Assembly: GCA_964485585.1 (NCBI GenBank)
Contig: CAZAJT010000031.1
Span: forward strand, 1-12,313
Direction of reading: 5' to 3'
Length of the DNA stretch: 12,313 nucleotides
DNA from: CAZAJT01 sp964485585
GTDB lineage: Bacteria > Patescibacteriota > Microgenomatia > UBA1406 > GWC2-37-13
Part shown: piece after piece, positions 7,086 through 12,313 of the stretch
Layout of the letters: every line of letters begins with the position of its first letter
How positions within the stretch are numbered: the first letter of the stretch is position 1
Made by a program: the position numbers and the translations under genes
The notes under the pieces: generated by a model
The model's input: the letters and a program-made list of their open reading frames with translations, nothing else
Databases searched by the model: none
What the model was told of the DNA's origin: nothing

Positions 7086-7149
7086 AGATCTTGGATCTTA
7101 GATGTTGGATGTTAGATGTTTGAAATAGGTAGCATGTATCATGTAGCAG
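7086..7149. repeat. Two intergenic heptamer arrays
   Basis: 7086-7120 is five consecutive units: AGATCTT, GGATCTT, AGATGTT, GGATGTT, AGATGTT. 7129-7149 is three units: GTAGCAT, GTATCAT, GTAGCAG. The first family is the reverse complement of the array inside the giant gene (9757-9784). The second is the reverse complement of the kind inside the signal peptides at 57-84 and 6143-6170. Both therefore occur here as non-coding DNA between two genes. Confidence 0.75.
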
Positions 7150-7156
7150 ATATGAA

Positions 7157-7256
7157 CAAATGGGTGTCGCGAGCTAGAGGGGCTCCCACTGCGCGCAGTC
7201 CCTCAATATCTGTGGACGAGCACAGTGGGAGAAAAGCGAGGGACAGGACCCATTTG
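7157..7256. other. Strongly structured palindromic element (REP/MITE-like or ncRNA)
   Basis: About 100 bases bounded by a perfect 9-bp inverted repeat: CAAATGGGT (7157-7165) and ACCCATTTG (7248-7256). Inside is a second perfect 9-bp pair, CTCCCACTG (7183-7191) with CAGTGGGAG (7223-7231), and inside that GTCC (7198-7201) with GGAC (7214-7217). An alternative local fold uses the 12-base palindrome ACTGCGCGCAGT (7188-7199) flanked by GAGGG and CCCTC. It ends 33 bases before the ATG at 7290 and has no T run. It resembles a dispersed palindromic repeat more than a riboswitch; an upstream leader role is not excluded. Confidence 0.6.
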
Positions 7257-7289
7257 CAGATCAATAGTAATATCTGTAATAATGTAAGT

Positions 7290-8147
7290 ATGAGAAGAAT
7301 AGTCGGACTGCTATTGCTAACTACTTTCTTTATTGCTCCTACTCCTCTGTGGGCAGTAACGAAAAACGCACAGGTATCAAACGCTGTTTCTGTCGGCGAA
7401 TACCGTTTCAGCCTTTATGGTTACACTTCTCCCCGAGCGCTTGTCACATTCGAAGGAGTTGGCATAAAGGACGAAACATTTGCCGACGATACCGGCTATT
7501 TTCTTTTCACGAATCGCTTCTCACCATTTTCTCCCCGCGAAGCCTGTCTCACAAGCCAGGATCAATTTGGTCGTACCTCACCTCCGGTATGCCTACCGTC
7601 ATTTCCAACCACATACAACGTATCAATCGGTCCAGTACTCTTGCCTTCAACGCTTTCGGTAAACAAAGGCGCCTACTATACCGGAGACGTGGTGATCCTC
7701 AGCGGTCAAGCTATTCCGAACAGCGAAATTAATCTGATTGTACATACGAACGAAAATAAATCACTACCGTCTCTTATTAAAGAAGTAGCAGCGTACACGC
7801 TCCCCAACTACACGGTTACCACAGATAAGAAAGGTAATTTTTCTATTGCGTTTCCGTCATCACAAGCCCAATCATACCGAATATTTACCCAAGTTAACTA
7901 TGCCGGAAGCGATAGTCAATCAGCTCCTTCCCCAAAAAGTATCACGATCAATCTAAAAGTTCTTCCGGTCTGGATGATTGTTTTTCACTATCTGACGCTC
8001 CTATGGAAAACACTGCAAGGAAGACTGCTTGAAACTATTATTATCGTGCAAGTCGTACTAGCGGCTTTACTAGGCCTGAAGCTCTTCCATCCCCACAGAA
8101 TTAAATCCATAGTCGTTCGTGAAAAATATGAATTGCTCGTTCGGTAA
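7290..8147 (+). CDS. Signal-peptide-bearing, C-terminally membrane-anchored Ig-like protein
   Basis: 285 residues from the ATG at 7290, where a clean signal peptide begins (MRRIVGLLLLTTFFIAPTPLWA). The frame is open back to an ATG at 7116, but that 58-codon extension would run through the heptamer and palindromic repeats and is not credible. Residues ~35-110 form a carboxypeptidase-regulatory/Ig-like beta domain with YRFSLYGYTSPRALVTFEG, then DETFADDTGYFLFTNRFSP and two Cys (86, 101) that may pair. Residues ~119-222 form a second Ig-like domain (LSVNKGAYYTGDVVILSGQA, KGNFSIAF). The C-terminus has one or two hydrophobic segments (about 226-243 and 252-270) and a basic tail. No enzyme motif is visible. 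It probably belongs with the 4611-7083 surface genes. A TGTAAT at 7275-7280 could be a -10 for a leaderless start. Confidence 0.75.
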   Translation: MRRIVGLLLLTTFFIAPTPLWAVTKNAQVSNAVSVGEYRFSLYGYTSPRALVTFEGVGIKDETFADDTGYFLFTNRFSPFSPREACLTSQDQFGRTSPPVCLPSFPTTYNVSIGPVLLPSTLSVNKGAYYTGDVVILSGQAIPNSEINLIVHTNENKSLPSLIKEVAAYTLPNYTVTTDKKGNFSIAFPSSQAQSYRIFTQVNYAGSDSQSAPSPKSITINLKVLPVWMIVFHYLTLLWKTLQGRLLETIIIVQVVLAALLGLKLFHPHRIKSIVVREKYELLVR

Positions 8148-8222
8148 AAAAATAATCAGACTGACTGCAAGCCTCAAATAATTTATTTTTGAATACTGAC
8201 ATTAGGAGTATTTAAAAACACC

Positions 8223-8300
8223 AAATCTCAAATTTCAAGCTCCAAATAAATTCCAAATCTCAATACTTAAACTGTTTAAGAATTTGGTAATTGGAAATTG
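8223..8300. repeat. Second copy of the AA-heptamer intergenic repeat
   Basis: Units AAATCTC, AAATTTC, AAGCTCC, AAATAAATTCC (11 bases), AAATCTC, AATACTT, AAACTGT run from 8223 to 8275, followed by a short reverse-complement arm (8281-8300, AATTTGG, TAATTGG, AAATTG). The stretch 8236-8263 is identical to 1073-1100, including the odd 11-base unit. It lies at the convergent junction between the genes at 7290 and 8307. The rest of 8148-8222 shows nothing else I can support. Confidence 0.8.
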
Positions 8301-8306
8301 ACCTTA

Positions 8307-8720
8307 TTAGTAGTATGTCACGTGTACCTGTTGGGGTAAAACCGTTTCGTCAACCTTCACTCCAAGGTTGTACTCTCCGACCTCGCCGCTGGAAACGTCA
8401 AAAACAGCCTTTCCCAGTGGATCAGTGACCCCTTGAATTGTTTCAACGGCTAATTCCTTACCTACGTCAAGCAACACTTTTTTACCGGCTACGCCAAGTC
8501 CCTGGTTGTTCAGAATGAATACGGTGACGCGTATTTTTTCCTGGCTATTTGCTTTTGCCCGAAGCGGACTAATGAATACATACGAATTATCTTTGGAAAA
8601 ACCTGATCCGATGGTACTTGCTCTACCCACCAGAAATCGCGCTTCATAAAACCAGAATAAACCTGAAAAAATAAGAAGAACAAAAAAGATAATAAGACTG
8701 GTTGCGATAAATTTTTTCAT
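8307..8720 (-). CDS. Small membrane-anchored single-domain Ig-like (Big_1-type) protein
   Basis: 137 residues. An N-terminal signal anchor at about 5-27 is followed by a short linker and one beta-sandwich domain from about 48 to the end. The domain has the Big_1/invasin-like pattern: ISPLRAKANSQEKIRVTVFI, LNNQGLGVAGKKVLLDV, TDPLGKAVFDVSS and GEYNLGVKVDETVL. Such domains are spacers or adhesion modules on cell surfaces; here a single copy is tethered, so it may serve as a partner for another envelope protein. The start is fixed by a TAG stop in frame two codons upstream of the ATG and by a promoter ending 11 bases before it. The gene is transcribed towards the surface cluster at 4611-8147 and away from the giant gene at 9226. 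Confidence 0.8.
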   Translation of the reverse strand: MKKFIATSLIIFFVLLIFSGLFWFYEARFLVGRASTIGSGFSKDNSYVFISPLRAKANSQEKIRVTVFILNNQGLGVAGKKVLLDVGKELAVETIQGVTDPLGKAVFDVSSGEVGEYNLGVKVDETVLPQQVHVTYY

Positions 8721-8731
8721 ACTCTACAGCC

Positions 8732-8760
8732 AGCATAAACAATTTCAGTCACTGAGTCAA
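8732..8760 (-). promoter_or_regulatory. Promoter of the small Ig-like gene, predicted leaderless
   Basis: On the minus strand, TTGACT (8755-8760), exactly 17 bases, then TATGCT (8732-8737), then 11 bases to the ATG at 8720. There is no purine-rich ribosome binding site between. Confidence 0.7.
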
Positions 8761-9187
8761 GAAAAAGTAACTACCTAGCAAATAGCTATAAAGAATGCTA
8801 GAAAAATAAAAAGAAGGTTTGGAATAAATTGTAGACCTAAATTGCCAAAAAACCGAAATAAAAAAATAAATAGTTAACGTCTACGATAAATACGTAATTC
8901 TTATTGTGTTGTCAGTAAATAGTAATAGATTGAGCAGGTAAGACGCTGTGTTAAACAACTGCTGCGTTAACTACTCTTGATACAAACGCTGCTGAAAAAG
9001 ACTGTAAAGGTTCACTACTACTATAGTACTAAAATACTATAAGTTTAATGATGCATATTGATACTTATAGTATATTAAAATAACTCTACGTTAAATCAAT
9101 TAAACTTGATTAAATATTGTTATAAGATAGAAATGGCGTAAAAATCGAATCCACTCTAACTATATCACAACACTACCTAAATACCTC
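8761..9187. other. AT-rich intergenic region without a gene
   Basis: No coding frame with recognisable protein character is found on either strand. The stretch is visibly richer in A and T than its neighbours. It contains a 6-bp inverted repeat CTAGCA/TGCTAG (8775-8780 and 8796-8801), the competing hairpins at 9022-9073, and AATCAA/TTGATT at about 9095-9110. It is not made of heptamers like the other gaps. It could hold a small RNA or regulatory sites for the giant gene, or be decayed DNA. Confidence 0.5.
9022..9073. promoter_or_regulatory. Competing hairpins sharing one arm
   Basis: TACTATA (9035-9041) can pair with TATAGTA just upstream (9022-9028, 6-base loop), or, as part of ATACTATAAGT (9034-9044), with ACTTATAGTAT downstream (9063-9073, 18-base loop, 11-bp perfect). 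The two folds exclude each other, as in attenuators. All pairs are A/T rich, so chance is a real alternative. Confidence 0.35.
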
Positions 9188-9217
9188 TTGACATTCTTTT
9201 TATAATTGTTTTAGTAT
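9188..9217 (+). promoter_or_regulatory. Promoter of the giant fusion gene, predicted leaderless
   Basis: A consensus -35 TTGACA (9188-9193) is followed after 18 bases by TAGTAT (9212-9217; TTAGTA gives a 17-base spacer), then 8 bases to the ATG at 9226. An in-frame TAA at 9217-9219 prevents any longer reading frame, so the start codon is almost at the transcription start. Confidence 0.6.
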
Positions 9218-9225
9218 AAGAGTAC

Positions 9226-12200
9226 ATGCTCTTTCAGTATAATCAGTATAATTTTGAATCTTCATTCAAGAAATTCCTTGTTGCGGAAAATATTTCTCCT
9301 GTTTCAATCAAGAATTACCTTTCGGATCTTCGCTATTTCCTCGGATGGCTTTCTCTTGATAGCTCAGAACCTCTCGCTCATTTAACGAAAGAGACTATAC
9401 AAGCGTACCTCACTTACATGCAGCAATCTCAATTACCAAGCAAAACTATCAATCGTCGTCTTTCGACATTGCGAAAGTTTTTTAGCTTTTGTATTACTCA
9501 GGGATGGATCGATCGTAACCCAGCAAAACACGTAGAAAATATATCAATGGCAAAAGTAAACCTCGGCTCATCTCTGCAGGATTTCAAAAGACATCTTATA
9601 AGTTCAGGGCTCAATACCGATGCGGTCGAGCAAAAAGTCTCAGACGTGATTGGACTCATTGATAACGAAAGCTCACGTCTGGATCGTTCTCAACGTGGTT
9701 CAGAATCTCCAAAAGCCGAAAACCGAATCCCAAATCAAGCTCGTAATAACAGGTCTAACATCCAACATCTAACATCCAACATCCACTACATCACCTTCTC
9801 CATTCTCCTCATCTTCATGGCATTTCTCGGAGCGGCTGTCTTTAATCAATTTTTCAAAAAAACCAACCTCATTCCCTCGCTTGCCTATCCGTCTACACCG
9901 GTAAAAGGCTCGCGCATCTTATCTTTTCAGGGAAGACTCACTGACAGTCTTGGGAATCCTATTACTACGGCAACGAACGTAACTTTTAAGCTCTACAACG
10001 GGAAAGCGAGCACTGACCATCTCTATACATCTGGCGCCTGTTCGATCACGCCCGATCCGGACGGCGTCATTTCCGTACTTATCGGTAAAGATTGCGGCAA
10101 TGAAATTGGGAGTAATGTATTTACCGAGAGTCCAAACATGTGGTTGGGAATCATGGTCGGATCTGACAGTGAGATGACGCCTCGTCAGCAGATCGCAACG
10201 GTAGGTTATGCAATGAATGCAGAAACAGTGCAAGGATTACCTCCAGGCACCAGTACTTCAACAATACCGTACCTTGACAAAGATGGGAACATGCTGGTAG
10301 CAATTTCTTCCCCGGGAATTCGTTCAACCTACGCCAGCGCAACATTCGCAATCTCAAGCGCCAACGCAGTTACCGTACAATCGGCCAGCTCCGGTGATAT
10401 TGTGCTGGACGCAAGCGGGAGCGGCAAGCTCAAGTTTCAAACCGCCTCAGATACGAAAGCAATTATCACGAACGGAGGAAATTTTGGAATCGGCACGGTG
10501 AGTCCGTCTGGAAAACTCCATGTGTCAGGCGGCGATGTAATTATCGGCAGCGGCACATTTGATAATACCTCAACGAGTGACGATCTTTATGTTACCGGAA
10601 ATCTGGAAGTTGACGGAACAATCTACGGTTCAAGCGGAACATTGCCAACGGGTTCTGGCACTACAAATTATGTTACCAAATGGTCTGGAACAAATGCATT
10701 AACCACTTCTTTAATCTTTGATAATGGTACGAACGTAGGAATCGGAACTACTTCTCCATCAACAAAGCTCGATATTTCTGGAACCGGAAGATTTTCATCA
10801 ACGTTAACCGCAAGTAATGGACTAACATTAACAACCGGAGCTTTATCATTAACATCAACATCAGGAACAGCAAATTTAACGTTAACCTCACAACAGAATG
10901 CATTAAACATTCAAACAAATCTTTTTAGTCTCGATACATCAGCAAGTAGAGTGGGTATTGGTACCACTGCTCCCTCCCAAACACTCGATGTGCAAGGTAC
11001 GATTCGCTTAGGCGCGGCAGGAGGAACCTACGATATCTTAAATACTACTGGTGCCGCGAGTACCCCAACAGGCGTACTCTATTGGGGAAGCAGACAAGTG
11101 TGTGACAACTCGGATAACTGCACCGGTGGAAATGGAGGCCCCTGGGATGAATCAAGCGGTTTCGTTCTTTTGGATACTCTGACAAATAATGTAGCAGTCG
11201 GCGCAACAAGCGCAGGCGGAAAACTTTCAGTTGTTGGAGATACGGACGAGATTCAATTATTAATACGGGGCAACAGCACTCAAACTTCACGTCTGGTTTC
11301 TTTTCAAAACTCATCTGGTGCTGACTTATTTACGTTTACGAATGGAGGCAGTCTTGGTATCGGAACCACAAATCCGGGAACTACCTTGGATGTTGTAGGA
11401 ACAGGAAGATTTTCTTCAACAGTAACGGCAAGTAATGGACTAACATTAACAACCGGAGCTTTATCATTAACATCAACATCAGGAACAGCGAACTTAACAT
11501 TAACATCACAACAGAATGCCTTAAACATTCAAACAAATCTTTTTAGCGTTGATACGAGTAGTTCGAGAGTTGGAATAGGAACAACCGCTCCCGGCTCTAC
11601 TCTTGCCGTATCAGGTGGAACAACAATCGGAGCAGGATACGCAACGTACGCTGCTCCCAGTAATGGATTACTCGTGCAGGGAAATGTAGGAATTGGAATC
11701 ACTACACCATCAACAACATTAGACGTAGTTGGTACGGGAAGGTTTTCATCAACGTTAACCGCAAGTGACGGATTAACATTAACTACCGGAGCTTTATCAT
11801 TAACATCAACATCAGGAACAGCAAATCTTACTCTTACCTCTCAACAGAATGCGTTTGCCGTACAAACTAATTTGTTTAGTATCGATACCTCAGCCAGTAG
11901 AATTGGGATTGGAACAACAGCTCCGGGATATGGACTTGAAGTAACCGGAACAGCACGAATAAATGGAGCGTTTACGATTGGTGATGCTGCGGGAGATACT
12001 GTTACATCAAATGCTGACGCATGGACATTTGCCAATGCGACAACCATTAACCTTGCAGATTCTTCAGTACGTGCTTTGAATATTGAGAATGGATTACTCA
12101 ACTTAAATACCAATGATACGCGAGTGGGTATTGGTACTACTGCTCCGGGAACAACTCTTGATGTAACCGGTACGGGAAGATTTTCTTCAACAGTAACAGC

Positions 12201-12313
12201 AAGTGACGGATTAACATTAACTACCGGTGCATTATCATTAACATCAACATCAGGAACAGCAAATTTAACGTTAACCTCACAACAGAATGCATTTGCTATT
12301 CAGACAAATCTTT
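9226..12313 (+). CDS. Giant envelope fibre protein with N-terminal tyrosine-recombinase SAM-like domain (3' end beyond window)
   Basis: An open frame of 1029 codons with no stop before the window end; the start is fixed by a TAA at 9217. Residues ~6-108 are a Xer/phage-integrase N-terminal core-binding domain: ENISPVSIKNYLSDLRYFLGWL, then HLTKETIQAYLTYM, KTINRRLSTLRKFFSFC and GWIDRNPAKHV. The catalytic domain (Arg-His-Arg-Tyr) does not follow. Residues ~110-185 form a polar linker, part of it heptamer-derived. A transmembrane helix spans ~188-205, so the N-domain should face the cytoplasm. Outside, ~231-335 is the FQGRLTD...PRQQIATVGYAMNA module common in tail-fibre-like surface proteins. Then come repeated GIGTT-type turns (from 420, 504, 576, 710, 782, 821, 893, 967), including four 72-residue units. 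Leucine codons in the repeats are mostly TTA, unlike the CTT/CTC-rich N-terminus, suggesting a different origin. It may end in an S74-type chaperone; that is a guess. Confidence 0.88.
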   Translation, partial: MLFQYNQYNFESSFKKFLVAENISPVSIKNYLSDLRYFLGWLSLDSSEPLAHLTKETIQAYLTYMQQSQLPSKTINRRLSTLRKFFSFCITQGWIDRNPAKHVENISMAKVNLGSSLQDFKRHLISSGLNTDAVEQKVSDVIGLIDNESSRLDRSQRGSESPKAENRIPNQARNNRSNIQHLTSNIHYITFSILLIFMAFLGAAVFNQFFKKTNLIPSLAYPSTPVKGSRILSFQGRLTDSLGNPITTATNVTFKLYNGKASTDHLYTSGACSITPDPDGVISVLIGKDCGNEIGSNVFTESPNMWLGIMVGSDSEMTPRQQIATVGYAMNAETVQGLPPGTSTSTIPYLDKDGNMLVAISSPGIRSTYASATFAISSANAVTVQSASSGDIVLDASGSGKLKFQTASDTKAIITNGGNFGIGTVSPSGKLHVSGGDVIIGSGTFDNTSTSDDLYVTGNLEVDGTIYGSSGTLPTGSGTTNYVTKWSGTNALTTSLIFDNGTNVGIGTTSPSTKLDISGTGRFSSTLTASNGLTLTTGALSLTSTSGTANLTLTSQQNALNIQTNLFSLDTSASRVGIGTTAPSQTLDVQGTIRLGAAGGTYDILNTTGAASTPTGVLYWGSRQVCDNSDNCTGGNGGPWDESSGFVLLDTLTNNVAVGATSAGGKLSVVGDTDEIQLLIRGNSTQTSRLVSFQNSSGADLFTFTNGGSLGIGTTNPGTTLDVVGTGRFSSTVTASNGLTLTTGALSLTSTSGTANLTLTSQQNALNIQTNLFSVDTSSSRVGIGTTAPGSTLAVSGGTTIGAGYATYAAPSNGLLVQGNVGIGITTPSTTLDVVGTGRFSSTLTASDGLTLTTGALSLTSTSGTANLTLTSQQNAFAVQTNLFSIDTSASRIGIGTTAPGYGLEVTGTARINGAFTIGDAAGDTVTSNADAWTFANATTINLADSSVRALNIENGLLNLNTNDTRVGIGTTAPGTTLDVTGTGRFSSTVTASDGLTLTTGALSLTSTSGTANLTLTSQQNAFAIQTNL
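9757..9784 (+). repeat. Heptamer array inside the giant gene's linker (4 units)
   Basis: AACATCC, AACATCT, AACATCC, AACATCC in tandem, encoding the segment NIQHLTSNI just before the membrane helix. It is the reverse complement of the intergenic family at 7100-7120. Inclusion in a coding frame suggests repeat DNA was captured at the junction between the recombinase-like domain and the membrane/fibre part. Confidence 0.75.
10735..10950 (+). repeat. 216-bp fibre unit 1 (72 residues)
   Basis: Starts VGIGTTSPSTKLDISG, then GRFSSTLTASNGLTLTTGAL, SLTSTSGTANLTLTSQQNAL and NIQTNLFSLDTSASR. The next GIGTT turn begins at 10951. It shares the FSSTLTAS block with unit 3, the SNG block with unit 2 and the TANLTLTSQQNA nucleotide block with unit 4. 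Confidence 0.9.
11353..11568 (+). repeat. 216-bp fibre unit 2 (72 residues)
   Basis: Exactly the same length as unit 1, separated from it by 402 bases that include a Cys-containing stretch (VCDNSDNCTGG, residues 625-635). It starts LGIGTTNPGTTLDVVG and has FSSTVTAS like unit 4, but TASNGL and NALNIQTNLF like unit 1. Confidence 0.9.
11686..11901 (+). repeat. 216-bp fibre unit 3 (72 residues)
   Basis: Separated from unit 2 by 117 bases. It starts VGIGITTPSTTLDVVG, has FSSTLTAS DNA identical to unit 1, SDG like unit 4 and NAFAVQTNLF. The ANLTLTS codons are CTT/TCT types instead of TTA/TCA: the same protein by different codons, so this block was replaced independently. Confidence 0.9.
12124..12313 (+). 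repeat. 216-bp fibre unit 4 (cut by window end)
   Basis: Separated from unit 3 by 222 bases. It starts VGIGTTAPGTTLDVTG, has FSSTVTAS like unit 2 and SDG like unit 3. The run from TTATCATTAACATC through the SQQNA codons is identical to unit 1. The unit continues past the window, so more copies are likely downstream. Confidence 0.88.

Noticed and set aside
7116..7289. N-terminal extension of the gene at 7290 back to an ATG at 7116
   Set aside because: It would translate heptamer repeats and the palindromic element. A clean signal peptide begins at 7290.
9226..9540. A stand-alone functional XerC/XerD recombinase
   Set aside because: Only the N-terminal DNA-binding domain is present. The catalytic Arg-His-Arg-Tyr domain is replaced by a linker, a membrane helix and a fibre.
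10668..11528. Two similar minus-strand frames (10668-10910 and 11304-11528) that look like a paralogous gene pair
   Set aside because: They are antisense to fibre units 1 and 2, and their similarity simply mirrors the repeat. The plus-strand frame is continuous and has clear protein character.

Overview
The window looks like a stretch of a Candidate Phyla Radiation (Patescibacteria) chromosome. This is an inference, based on small single-domain surface proteins, a stripped-down competence module, almost no Shine-Dalgarno sequences, intergenic DNA made of degenerate 7-base repeats, and a very large repeat-built envelope protein. TGA is used as a stop codon, at the ends of the genes at 6094-7083 and 3732-4493, which argues against the code-25 lineages (Gracilibacteria/Absconditabacteria). 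No rRNA, tRNA, CRISPR array or insertion sequence is visible.

Layout. (1) 8-994: a secreted, C-terminally anchored Ig-like protein. (2) 995-1357: a palindromic repeat region made of heptamers. (3) 1358-3766: a DNA-uptake operon, comEA followed by ComEC split into a membrane-channel protein and a membrane-anchored metallo-beta-lactamase-fold protein. (4) 3732-4493, minus strand: a PaaX-type winged-helix regulator that overlaps the end of the uptake operon tail to tail. (5) 4611-8147: a surface-protein cluster with a secreted cysteine-containing beta protein, a DUF916-like anchored protein and a second anchored Ig-like protein, with heptamer repeats and a strongly structured palindromic element between the last two. 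(6) 8307-8720, minus strand: a small anchored single-Ig protein. (7) 8721-9225: AT-rich DNA with competing hairpins and a promoter. (8) 9226 to the window end: a giant open frame that never stops in the window.

The most striking object is the giant frame at 9226. Its first ~105 residues are a textbook N-terminal (SAM-like, core-binding) domain of a Xer/phage tyrosine recombinase, with no catalytic domain after it. A linker and one transmembrane helix follow, then a tail-fibre-like exterior with GIGTT-type repeats. Four exact 72-residue (216-bp) units lie inside that exterior, and their sequence blocks are shuffled relative to one another. This would put a DNA-binding fold inside the cell and a fibre outside, on one polypeptide.

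Two further themes run through the window. Several genes (paaX-like, 4611, 8720 minus, 9226) have a -10 hexamer ending only 8-11 bases before the ATG, which predicts leaderless transcripts. Arrays of 7-base repeats, normally intergenic, also lie inside coding sequence: in two near-identical signal peptides and in the linker of the giant protein. Together the genes suggest a cell-envelope and DNA-uptake neighbourhood. How the pieces cooperate is inferred from position only.
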